DNA of 5,104 nt from Candidatus Faecivivens stercorigallinarum (GCA_018715465.1 DVLN01000201.1:1-5104), one strand, 5' to 3'; positions 1 through 5,058 are shown, counted from the first letter of the stretch. The notes: generated by a model not told the origin, from the sequence alone. A program made the numbers and translations.

Positions 1-207
1 TGGTACTGGTTATATCAGCAGGGCAACCGGATGAAACGACTGGCCGACTGCAACAATGTGCCCTGTGATGAAAATGGAACGGCTTATCTGTTATGGGCGA
101 TTATTGGCAGTCTGCTTTGCGGAATCGGGACACTGATCGCACATTTTCTGATGATCCGCAACTTCAATAATCTGGCAACTGCGTATAACAGCCATTTCCA
201 TTCTTGA
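1..207 (+). CDS. DUF4234-type small membrane protein, C-terminal part
   Basis: The first reading frame is open from the window edge to a TGA at 205-207, giving the last 68 residues of a protein whose start lies outside. It begins WYWLYQQGNRMKRLAD, then has a polar NENGT-like turn (DENGTAY) followed by a hydrophobic membrane segment (about residues 30-51, LLWAIIGSLLCGIGTLIAHF), and ends with LMIRNFNNLATAYN. The W-Y-x-x-Q-G start, the glycine-containing helix beginning YLLW, and the closing N-x-L-A-x-x-YN are what I remember of the DUF4234 family, small integral membrane proteins without an established function. Assignment is by eye from this remembered pattern. It is followed at once by a hairpin terminator and so is the last gene of its transcript. 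DUF4234 domains are often fused behind zinc-ribbon or other segments, so the missing N-terminal part could change the description. Confidence 0.7.
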   Translation, partial: WYWLYQQGNRMKRLADCNNVPCDENGTAYLLWAIIGSLLCGIGTLIAHFLMIRNFNNLATAYNSHFHS

Positions 208-223
208 ATATTGCGTAATGAAA

Positions 224-268
224 AACCAGCGTTTCCTGTCATGAACGGGAGACGCTGGTTAAATTTTT
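224..268. terminator. Bidirectional rho-independent terminator
   Basis: Arms at 224-238 and 246-260 (AACCAGCGTTTCCTG and CGGGAGACGCTGGTT) pair over 15 positions, including G-U pairs, around a 7-base loop. TTTTT follows at 264-268 on the + strand, after AAA. The A run at 221-225 supplies a U tract on the - strand. The hairpin lies between the stop of the DUF4234 gene and the stop of the convergent ATL gene, so it probably ends both transcripts. Confidence 0.88.
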
Positions 269-272
269 GCCA

Positions 273-584
273 TTATTTACCGACCAGGCGGCTTCCGTCC
301 CATCGGCAGGCAGAAAGATCGACTCGGCCGTCCGGCAGAAAGGGGATGCCTTCCTGCTCCAGCATCATTCTGCGGAGTGGCTGATATTCGCCGCCGGTGA
401 TCGAGCCGTCCGCCATCACCACCCGCTGCCAGGGAAGGTCGTCCGGGCAGTGCCGCATCGCCCATCCGACCTGTCGGGCTCCGCGGGGACGGCCCAGCAT
501 CCAGGCAAGCTGTCCGTATGTTGCAACGCGTCCTGGAGGAATCTGGGCGACCAAATGATACACCTGCTGATAAAATCCGTCCAT
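273..584 (-). CDS. Alkyltransferase-like (ATL) DNA repair protein, MGMT DNA-binding fold
   Basis: This 103-residue protein matches the DNA-binding half of O6-alkylguanine-DNA alkyltransferases (MGMT/Ogt/Ada C-terminal domain). Visible marks are IPPGRVATYGQLA (residues 15-27) with the conserved Tyr23 and helix-turn-helix, and GRPRGARQVGWAM (31-43) with Arg37 in the arginine-finger position. The active-site motif reads PWQR (51-54): Trp52 stands where methyltransferases have the alkyl-accepting Cys of PCHR. The protein therefore should not be able to accept the alkyl group. In known ATL proteins (E. coli YbaZ, S. pombe Atl1) the family binds O6-alkylguanine, flips it out and recruits nucleotide excision repair; that role here is inferred. 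Its length is normal for an ATL. The ATG follows a ribosome binding site AAGGAG (594-599 on this strand) lying inside the end of the upstream glycosylase gene, 3 bp beyond whose stop it starts, so the two genes should be co-transcribed and perhaps translationally coupled. Confidence 0.9.
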   Translation of the reverse strand: MDGFYQQVYHLVAQIPPGRVATYGQLAWMLGRPRGARQVGWAMRHCPDDLPWQRVVMADGSITGGEYQPLRRMMLEQEGIPFLPDGRVDLSACRWDGSRLVGK

Positions 585-587
585 TTC

Positions 588-1076
588 TCAGCTCTCCTTG
601 TTTTGCAGGTAGGGAAGAATAGCAGCCCATTCTTTTTTCAGCCGCTCAAAGTTCCATGCAGCATTTGCAGGGCTGGTGGAAGGCATCCGAAAGGAGGGAA
701 TTTCCAGCGGCGGACAGTAACGCGCAAACAGCTGCGCAGCTTTTGCGCCGTTGAAAAAGACCGCCTGAATCTTCGAATCCGCGACCAACGGCCCGATTTG
801 GTTGATTACCGGATTGCGGATGGATGCATCGGAAGCACCCTTGATCTCGCAGCTGTCCAGTACATCCCACAAAGCGATCCGGCTGCCGGTCAGCAGCGCT
901 TTTTTCTCGTCAACTGAATGTGGAACAGGCTGTCCGAGCAGTTCGGCAATCACAGGCCAGAAACGATTTCTGGGATGTCCATAGTAAAATCCGCTTTCAA
1001 ACGAAAGAGGCGAAGGGTAGCTCCCCAGAATCAGGATACGGGAATTCGGCCGGACCAGCGGGGCAAAACAGTGCAT
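588..1076 (-). CDS. DNA-deoxyinosine (hypoxanthine) glycosylase, UDG superfamily family 6
   Basis: This 162-residue protein has the layout of the uracil-DNA glycosylase superfamily and specifically of its family 6, hypoxanthine-DNA glycosylases. Family members remove hypoxanthine, made by deamination of adenine, to start base excision repair. Motif 1 is ILGSYPSP (residues 16-23), followed by FYYGHPRNRFW (30-40), where Asn37 is the likely catalytic residue by comparison with the archaeal enzyme. Motif 2 is the substrate/DNA-binding loop MPSTSPANA (131-139). Length is typical. I chose the ATG at 1074-1076 because AAAGGA (1085-1090) lies 8 bases before it. The in-frame ATG at 1083-1085, giving three extra residues (MTE), overlaps that site and has no ribosome binding site at usable distance. 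The gene is first in a two-gene operon with the ATL protein and has its own promoter at 1114-1142. It could have some activity on other deaminated bases; the family call itself is strong. Confidence 0.9.
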   Translation of the reverse strand: MHCFAPLVRPNSRILILGSYPSPLSFESGFYYGHPRNRFWPVIAELLGQPVPHSVDEKKALLTGSRIALWDVLDSCEIKGASDASIRNPVINQIGPLVADSKIQAVFFNGAKAAQLFARYCPPLEIPSFRMPSTSPANAAWNFERLKKEWAAILPYLQNKES

Positions 1077-1113
1077 TTCGGTCATCCTTTCGGCATCAGG
1101 TTGATTTATTTAC

Positions 1114-1142
1114 AGTATAACACAACCCGGTGATGGTTGCAA
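1114..1142 (-). promoter_or_regulatory. Sigma-A-type promoter of the glycosylase-ATL operon
   Basis: Read on the - strand, a -35 box TTGCAA (1137-1142) and a -10 box TATACT (1114-1119) are separated by exactly 17 bases. The start point would fall near 1107, giving a leader of about 30 bases before the ATG at 1076. The -35 box touches an AATCTGTT element (1141-1148) that also occurs in the palindrome at 1215-1233. Confidence 0.7.
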
Positions 1143-1176
1143 TCTGTTCAGACCTGCCAATTTTCTGCGCGGGTGA

Positions 1177-1205
1177 TTGACGTGCCGGTCAGATCGGAGT
1201 ATAAT
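1177..1205 (+). promoter_or_regulatory. Sigma-A-type promoter of the HAD phosphatase gene
   Basis: A -35 box TTGACG (1177-1182) and a perfect -10 box TATAAT (1200-1205) have a 17-base spacer. Transcription should begin near 1212, leaving a leader of about 59 bases that contains a perfect palindrome. The promoter is divergent from that of the repair operon, with the two -35 boxes about 35 bases apart. Confidence 0.8.
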
Positions 1206-1214
1206 AAGACAGGT

Positions 1215-1233
1215 AATCTGTTGACAACAGATT
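1215..1233. repeat. Perfect 19-bp palindrome in the HAD gene leader, possible operator
   Basis: AATCTGTTG and CAACAGATT are exact inverted copies around a single A at 1224. The site begins just after the predicted start of transcription of the HAD gene, a common place for a repressor operator. In RNA it could also fold as a small hairpin with 7 pairs and a 5-base loop. No U tract follows, so it is not a terminator. No regulator can be assigned. Confidence 0.55.
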
Positions 1234-1270
1234 GGCCCGGACAGAGAAAGATGAGAGGAAGACAACTGTA

Positions 1271-2077
1271 ATGAAATATAATCTGCTTGCGCTCGATATC
1301 GACGGTACCCTCACCAATTCCCAGAAAAAAATAACGCCCAAGACCTATCAGACACTGATGGAAGCCCAGAAAAAGGGACTGCGGCTGATTCTTGCTTCTG
1401 GCCGTCCGACAGATGGCGTCCGTCCGCTCGCGCGGGAACTGGAGATGGAAAAATACGGCGGTTTTATCCTGTCGTACAATGGTGCACGGGTGATTGACCT
1501 GTCGAATGAACAGGTGGTCTACGAAAAAACGTTGGCACCCGAGATCATTCCAGTCATCGGAAATCTTGCACGTCAGTATAAAATCGGTGTGCTGACCTAT
1601 GTGGATGGGGCGGTCATCACGGAGACACCGGAAGACCCGTATATCCAGCTGGAAGCCAAAATCAACGGACTGCCACTGCGGGCAGTCGAGGATTTCGCTG
1701 CTGCTGTTACCGAAAAGGAACCGAAATGCCTGATGACTGGTGATGGGGAATACATGGGTAAAATTGAACCGGAAATCGCCGCCGCTCTTGGGCAGCTGAG
1801 CGTCTATCGCTCCGAAGCGTATTTTATTGAGATCATGCCTGAAAATATAGACAAGGCTGTTTCGCTTGGCAAACTGTGTGAATATGTCGGAGTGACGAGA
1901 GAAAAGCTCGCAGCCTGCGGTGATGGATACAACGATATCCCGATGATTCAATATGCTGGTCTGGGTATCGCGATGGCAAATGCCAAGGATCCGGTCAAGC
2001 AAGCAGCTGATGTCATTACCCTGTCAAATGATGAGGATGGAATTGCCGCGGCACTGGAAAAATATTTTGAACTGTAA
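1271..2077 (+). CDS. Cof-type HAD-superfamily hydrolase (phosphatase)
   Basis: This 268-residue cytoplasmic protein has all four HAD motifs. Motif I is DIDGT (Asp9 nucleophile, Asp11 general acid/base), motif II is LASGRP (Ser43), motif III has Lys195 in NIDKAVSL, and motif IV is GDGYNDIPM (Asp218, Asp222, Mg-binding). The long insert between motifs II and III, rich in beta strands, is the C2-type cap of the Cof/YidA group (IIB subfamily). These enzymes hydrolyse sugar phosphates, flavin nucleotides or similar small phosphates. The substrate cannot be told from sequence. The ATG at 1271 is preferred: it places motif I near residue 9 as usual and has AGAGGA (1254-1259) upstream, whereas the open frame extends back to a TTG at 1232 inside the palindrome. 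The gene appears monocistronic, with its own promoter (1177-1205) and terminator (2101-2138). Confidence 0.93.
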   Translation: MKYNLLALDIDGTLTNSQKKITPKTYQTLMEAQKKGLRLILASGRPTDGVRPLARELEMEKYGGFILSYNGARVIDLSNEQVVYEKTLAPEIIPVIGNLARQYKIGVLTYVDGAVITETPEDPYIQLEAKINGLPLRAVEDFAAAVTEKEPKCLMTGDGEYMGKIEPEIAAALGQLSVYRSEAYFIEIMPENIDKAVSLGKLCEYVGVTREKLAACGDGYNDIPMIQYAGLGIAMANAKDPVKQAADVITLSNDEDGIAAALEKYFEL

Positions 2078-2100
2078 GCAGATAATCGGATAAAAATAGT

Positions 2101-2138
2101 AAGCTGGGAGCTGTCACGAAACACAGCTCCCAGCTTTT
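2101..2138 (+). terminator. Rho-independent terminator of the HAD gene
   Basis: A perfect 14-bp stem (AAGCTGGGAGCTGT at 2101-2114 with its complement at 2123-2136) has an 8-base loop and ends in TTTT (2135-2138), with the last two T beyond the stem. An A run (2092-2096) precedes it. It sits 23 bp past the HAD stop and just before the sigG promoter, so it should insulate sigG from vegetative read-through. The U tract is short, so some read-through is possible. Confidence 0.82.
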
Positions 2139-2142
2139 CCCT

Positions 2143-2172
2143 GTATGGCTCTCTGAAAAAAGCGCATACTTA
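2143..2172 (+). promoter_or_regulatory. Forespore-type (sigma-G/sigma-F-like) promoter of sigG
   Basis: GTATG (2143-2147) fits the sigma-G -35 pattern gHATR, and after a 17-base spacer CATACTT (2165-2171) matches the -10 pattern CATnmTA at all but the last position. The overlapping GCGCATACT (2162-2170), 14 bases after the -35 element, also resembles the sigma-F -10 pattern GGnnAnAnT with one mismatch. Consensus patterns are recalled from B. subtilis. The start would fall near 2178, directly before the ribosome binding site. No sigma-A promoter of comparable quality is seen between the terminator and the gene. Confidence 0.6.
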
Positions 2173-2195
2173 TTTTGCAGCGTAAGGAGGTGCCT

Positions 2196-2984
2196 ATGTA
2201 CAGAGGAAAGGTAGTTATCGCGGGTGTCGATACTTCACGTCTGCCGGTGATGCGGGAAGAAGAGAAAACCCGTCTGCTCCATCAGATGCGGGATGGGACC
2301 CCGCAGCAGAAAAAGACCGCCCGCGACCGTCTGGTCAGCGGCAATCTCAGGCTGGTACTCAGTGTTGTACAGCGCTTTGCGGGCCGGGGAGAGAATCTGG
2401 ATGATCTGTTCCAGGTCGGGTGTATCGGTCTGATTAAGGCGATCGACCATTTTGACCTGAATCAGGAGGTGCGTTTTTCGACTTATGCCGTCCCAATGAT
2501 CATTGGGGAGGTACGGCGGTTTTTGCGGGATTATGCGCCAGTTCGTGTCAGCCGGTCGCTGAAAGACCTGGCTTATCAATCTATGCAGGCCAAAGAACGG
2601 TTGACCGGTTCACTTGGCCGGGAACCGACGATTATGGAATTGTCCAATGCCCTTCGTCTTCCGAAGAGCGAAGTAGTGCTGGCGTTAGAGTCGATTGTCG
2701 ACCCGGTTTCTCTATATGAACCGGTTTATTCTGACGGCGGGGAGCCGATCTGCGTGATGGATCAGATCGCGGGCGGAAGCGACGACGGCGACTGGATTGA
2801 TGAAATGACCATCCGGGACGCGCTCAGCGGATTGTCTGAGCGGGAAAAACGGATTATCGGGATGCGTTTTTTTGAAGGCAAGACCCAGACGGAAGTCTCC
2901 AGCGCAATCGGGATTTCCCAGGCGCAGGTTTCCCGGCTGGAAAAAGGCGCGCTCCATAAAGTGCAGGCTAGCCTGCAAGGATAA
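2196..2984 (+). CDS. sigG: RNA polymerase sporulation sigma factor sigma-G
   Basis: This 262-residue sigma-70-family protein directs RNA polymerase to late forespore genes such as those for small acid-soluble spore proteins, germination receptors and DNA protection. The N-terminal GVDTSRLPV (residues 10-18) is characteristic of sigma-G and absent from sigma-F. Region 2 contains GNLRLVLSVVQRF, RGENLDDLFQVGCIGL (64-79) and RFSTYAVPMIIGEVRR (93-108), followed by VRVSRSLKD. SVVSLYEPV-like text is seen as DPVSLYEPVYSDGGEPICVMDQI, another sigma-G mark. Region 4 ends with FFEGKTQTEVSSAIG and the helix-turn-helix ISQAQVSRLEKGAL. Length matches B. subtilis SigG. The ATG at 2196 has a near-perfect AAGGAGGTG (2184-2192) before it; the open frame reaches back to a TTG at 2175 without such a site. 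The gene stands alone between two terminators, whereas in bacilli and many clostridia it directly follows spoIIGA-sigE. Confidence 0.95.
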   Translation: MYRGKVVIAGVDTSRLPVMREEEKTRLLHQMRDGTPQQKKTARDRLVSGNLRLVLSVVQRFAGRGENLDDLFQVGCIGLIKAIDHFDLNQEVRFSTYAVPMIIGEVRRFLRDYAPVRVSRSLKDLAYQSMQAKERLTGSLGREPTIMELSNALRLPKSEVVLALESIVDPVSLYEPVYSDGGEPICVMDQIAGGSDDGDWIDEMTIRDALSGLSEREKRIIGMRFFEGKTQTEVSSAIGISQAQVSRLEKGALHKVQASLQG

Positions 2985-2991
2985 AAATAAA

Positions 2992-3017
2992 CGACCCGCT
3001 GCTTTCAAGGCGGGTCG
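2992..3017. terminator. Terminator between convergent sigG and LysR genes
   Basis: CGACCCGC (2992-2999) pairs perfectly with GCGGGTCG (3010-3017) around a 10-base loop. On the - strand the stem is followed by TTTATTTTTAT (2981-2991), so it is a good terminator for the LysR gene. On the + strand only CTGTATTGTATATT follows, a weaker U tract, but its place 7 bp after the sigG stop suggests it serves that gene as well. Confidence 0.8.
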
Positions 3018-3043
3018 CTGTATTGTATATTGACTAGAACGAT

Positions 3044-3970
3044 TCAGCGGCTGAACTGACGGATATTATCCCGGACTGCGGACAAAAATCGCTGTTCATA
3101 TCCATTCAGGACATGTCCGACCGGATAGACGACAACATCGCGGCAAATATTGACCCGAGTCAGACAAGGGATCTGGACCAGCTGCTGCTGATCGAGGATC
3201 GTCTGAGGGACGGGGGAAGCCCACATAAAACTGGACGGGATATTTTGCAGCAATTCAAACTGACTGCCACGTTCATAAACATAAATCCGTTTGGCTGGTT
3301 TGGGCATCCGTGCCTGCGGGGAAAATTCGGACAACGCGATCGGTGATTCCCGGTTGTCCCCCTGAACAATCTCAATGCAGCCGGAAAGCATATGGTAGGG
3401 GATTTCTTTCAGTCCGGCGAGCGGGTGATCTCTGGACATCAGAATTTTCATTTCATATTCCCACAGCAGTTCGGAATGCAGTTTATGGCTGGCAATTGAG
3501 GAGACAAAGTATTTTTCATTCATCAGCTGATAGCGGACGATCCCGATATCCAGCTCTTCTTCTGCAAAAGAACGCAGAATTCCCAGCGGATCATGTTCGT
3601 GGTATTCAATTGAAATCTGTTCTTCATCGGTCAGACTGCTGACAAACCGGGTGAACGCATCGCCGATATACGTTGCGCGCGGAACGCCGATTCGCATTTC
3701 CAAGCGACCATTCTGATAAGAGTGATACAGCGTCTCCAGCTCGTCGATCTGAGAAAGGATTGTCGAGGCATACGCCAGAAACTCAGCACCTTTTCGGGTG
3801 ACCTCGACACCTTTGGCAGTTCGGTTGAAGATGGTGATACCGATGTCCTGTTCCAACTGCCGGATGGCCTTGCTCAGGTTAGGCTGCCCCATATACAGAT
3901 TCTGTGCGGCACGGGTAATCGAGCCTGTTTTTTCAACTTCAACTGCATAGCGCAGATACTGGGTATTCAA
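3044..3970 (-). CDS. LysR-family transcriptional regulator, TTG start
   Basis: This 308-residue protein is a typical LysR-type regulator by length and order of domains. The N-terminal winged helix-turn-helix is YAVEVEKTGSITRAAQNLYM then GQPNLSKAIRQLEQDIG (about residues 8-44), followed by IFNRTAKGVEVTRKGAEFL and the linker helix. The effector-binding domain of periplasmic-binding-protein type spans roughly 90-300. Such proteins act as tetramers and usually control a divergent gene and themselves in response to a small molecule, which cannot be identified here. The start is TTG (3968-3970), not ATG: GGGAGG (3979-3984) lies 8 bases before it, the helix-turn-helix then begins where it should, and the next in-frame Met is residue 27, inside the DNA-binding domain. 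A strong promoter lies at 4043-4071. The divergent neighbour is the small DUF2007-like gene. The domain looks complete and intact. Confidence 0.93.
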   Translation of the reverse strand: MNTQYLRYAVEVEKTGSITRAAQNLYMGQPNLSKAIRQLEQDIGITIFNRTAKGVEVTRKGAEFLAYASTILSQIDELETLYHSYQNGRLEMRIGVPRATYIGDAFTRFVSSLTDEEQISIEYHEHDPLGILRSFAEEELDIGIVRYQLMNEKYFVSSIASHKLHSELLWEYEMKILMSRDHPLAGLKEIPYHMLSGCIEIVQGDNRESPIALSEFSPQARMPKPAKRIYVYERGSQFELLQNIPSSFMWASPVPQTILDQQQLVQIPCLTRVNICRDVVVYPVGHVLNGYEQRFLSAVRDNIRQFSR

Positions 3971-4042
3971 AAAAAGGTCCTCCCTCGAAATGAATTTGCG
4001 GCATCAATTGCAAGTTCTGCTGATTCAAGCCTATATAACTTT

Positions 4043-4071
4043 ATTATACACATCAAACGCCATTTTTTCAA
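4043..4071 (-). promoter_or_regulatory. Sigma-A-type promoter of the LysR gene
   Basis: On the - strand, -35 TTGAAA (4066-4071) and perfect -10 TATAAT (4043-4048) have a 17-base spacer. The start should be near 4036, giving a leader of about 65 bases. That leader contains TTGC-N10-GCAA (3996-4013), a possible but unproven autoregulatory dyad. Confidence 0.75.
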
Positions 4072-4099
4072 CCGCTTTACATCAGTTTTTGCATGTCAC

Positions 4100-4129
4100 T
4101 TGTCTGCTGCCCTGTCTGTATGGTATACT
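4100..4129 (+). promoter_or_regulatory. Extended -10 promoter of the DUF2007-like gene
   Basis: TATACT (4124-4129) is preceded by TGG (4121-4123), an extended -10 element. TTGTCT (4100-4105) stands 18 bases upstream as a fair -35 box. The start would be near 4136, about 20 bases before the ATG. It is back to back with the LysR promoter, and the two -35 boxes are about 28 bases apart. Confidence 0.68.
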
Positions 4130-4155
4130 GTATCCAGAAAGGAAGGGATTGCGTT

Positions 4156-4380
4156 ATGTGGACAACCATCTATTCCGGCAGCAGTGAAAAAGTTCAGCGA
4201 CAGATCTCAGTGATTCTGCACAAATCGGGAATTCCGTATCAACTTTCAGGCGCAGGGGTGCTGCTGGGCAAAGAACATGTTCGTTATCGTGTGCGGGTGC
4301 AGCGGGCAGACGTTGCTCTGGCAATTTTACAGCTGAAAAAACACCGCAGACAGCCACCAGGCGATGCTGCTAACGACTAA
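4156..4380 (+). CDS. Small protein resembling DUF2007 (putative signal-transducing protein fold)
   Basis: This 74-residue protein starts at the ATG at 4156, behind AAGGGA (4143-4148) and a well-placed promoter; the open frame extends further upstream but would begin before the promoter. The sequence has a strand WTTIYSGSS, a helix EKVQRQISVILHKSGIPYQL, a second strand pair around GVLLGKEHVRYRVRVQ, and a helix RADVALAILQLKKH. This beta-alpha-beta-beta-alpha order and the phrases for 'IYSGSSEKV', 'SGIPY' and 'YRVRVQRAD..AL' resemble the DUF2007 family, which has a ferredoxin-like, GlnB-like fold and no proven function. That match is from memory and moderate. The last residues (RRQPPGDAAND) are a polar tail. 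There is no signal peptide or membrane segment. It diverges from the LysR gene and could be its target, though nothing in the protein suggests a metabolic role. Its stop is 6 bp from that of the Crp/Fnr gene. Confidence 0.72.
   Translation: MWTTIYSGSSEKVQRQISVILHKSGIPYQLSGAGVLLGKEHVRYRVRVQRADVALAILQLKKHRRQPPGDAAND
4336..4368 (-). terminator. Possible terminator of the Crp/Fnr gene, inside the opposing gene
   Basis: On the - strand AGCATCGC (4361-4368) can pair with GCGGTGTT (4340-4347) over 8 positions including two G-U pairs, with a 13-base loop. A run of six T (4336-4341) follows, its first two in the stem. It lies about 20 bp past the Crp/Fnr stop, antisense to the 3' end of the DUF2007-like gene. 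The pairing is modest, so this is tentative. Confidence 0.35.
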
Positions 4381-4386
4381 CCAGAT

Positions 4387-5058
4387 TCAATCCGATTGAG
4401 GAATAAGCCGGAACCAGCTTTTTTTGCATTCGATCAACCCGTCCGACCGCATTCTGCTGATTTCGGCGGAAAGGGCACTCCTTTCAACGCCAAGAAAATC
4501 TGCCAGTCCCTGTCGGTCATATGGTATAGAGAAGGAATCATTACCAGCCTGCCGGGCTTCCTGCAGCAGATACTGCATCAGCTTGTCACGGGTAGAACGG
4601 CGGGAGAGAATCTCCAGTTTCTGACTGAGCAACAGGTTTTTCCGTGCAACAATCTGCAATAGATTATAGATGATTTTATTATGAAAGGTACAGCTGTTTT
4701 TACACAGCGTCAATACCTTCCGGCAGTCCGCCAGCATGATTTCACTATCGGTGGCTGCGACGACATCGACGAGCATTTCTGTACCTGCACAGGCGAATGC
4801 CTCACCGAACAGCTGGGAAGGCTCTGCACGTCCGATGATTGAACGGTTGCCGAAGTAGTCTTCCCGGATAATCTGTACCCAGCCGGACAGTACAATACCG
4901 ATTTCCGCGGCTGGCTGACCCTCTTGAAAGATCAGCTGGCCACGGGAAACATGGATCATGCGTGCCTGCAAACAGTTGAGAACAGCATTCAGCTCGTCCC
5001 GACTGATATCAGTGAACAATGGACAGCTTTGCAGTATTTTCAGCTGTTGTGGGTCCAT
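4387..5058 (-). CDS. Crp/Fnr-family transcriptional regulator
   Basis: This 223-residue protein has the two-domain layout of the family. An N-terminal cyclic-nucleotide-binding-like beta barrel (about residues 10-120) has GQLIFQEGQPA (40-50) and LFGEAFACAGTEM (83-95). A long dimer helix (about 126-150) follows, and then a C-terminal helix-turn-helix has DRQGLADFLGVERSALSAEI (181-200) and SRMRSDGLI. The phosphate-binding loop lacks the Arg-Ser/Thr pair that contacts cAMP in E. coli CRP, so cAMP is an unlikely effector. The N-terminal cysteine cluster of FNR is also absent. Cys112, Cys119 and Cys123, then FHN, form a conspicuous group before the dimer helix; related clostridial regulators have, to my memory, a similar C-x3-C-x-FH motif. 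The ATG at 5058 is chosen for its GGAGGTGG (5063-5070); the frame stays open to the window edge region but without a comparable site. No convincing promoter fits in the 46 bases left upstream. Confidence 0.92.
   Translation of the reverse strand: MDPQQLKILQSCPLFTDISRDELNAVLNCLQARMIHVSRGQLIFQEGQPAAEIGIVLSGWVQIIREDYFGNRSIIGRAEPSQLFGEAFACAGTEMLVDVVAATDSEIMLADCRKVLTLCKNSCTFHNKIIYNLLQIVARKNLLLSQKLEILSRRSTRDKLMQYLLQEARQAGNDSFSIPYDRQGLADFLGVERSALSAEISRMRSDGLIECKKSWFRLIPQSD

Noticed and set aside
1083..1085. ATG three codons upstream as the glycosylase start
   Set aside because: The AAAGGA ribosome binding site overlaps it, while the ATG at 1074-1076 has 8-base spacing from that site.
1221..1226. 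TTGACA as a second -35 box
   Set aside because: It is the centre of the palindrome, and no -10 box occurs at the right distance before the ribosome binding site.
1232..1270. Upstream TTG start for the HAD gene adding 13 residues
   Set aside because: It lies inside the palindrome without a ribosome binding site, and would place the catalytic Asp motif at residue 22 instead of the usual 9.
1148..2002. Long open frame of 284 codons on the - strand opposite the HAD gene
   Set aside because: It overlaps almost all of a gene with clear HAD motifs, has no recognisable family features, and is best explained as a shadow of the real coding frame.
2175..2195. TTG start adding seven residues to sigma-G
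   Set aside because: The AAGGAGGTG site falls within that extension and points to the ATG at 2196; the predicted start of transcription is also near or after it.
3722..4213. 163-codon + strand frame across the LysR gene start and its promoter region
   Set aside because: It is antisense to the conserved LysR DNA-binding domain and runs through two promoters, with no domain of its own.
4387..4410. TTCAATCCGATTGAG inverted repeat plus the T run at 4419-4426 as a terminator for the DUF2007-like gene
   Set aside because: The stem is separated from the T run by more than 15 bases and has a one-base centre, so it does not form a standard terminator.
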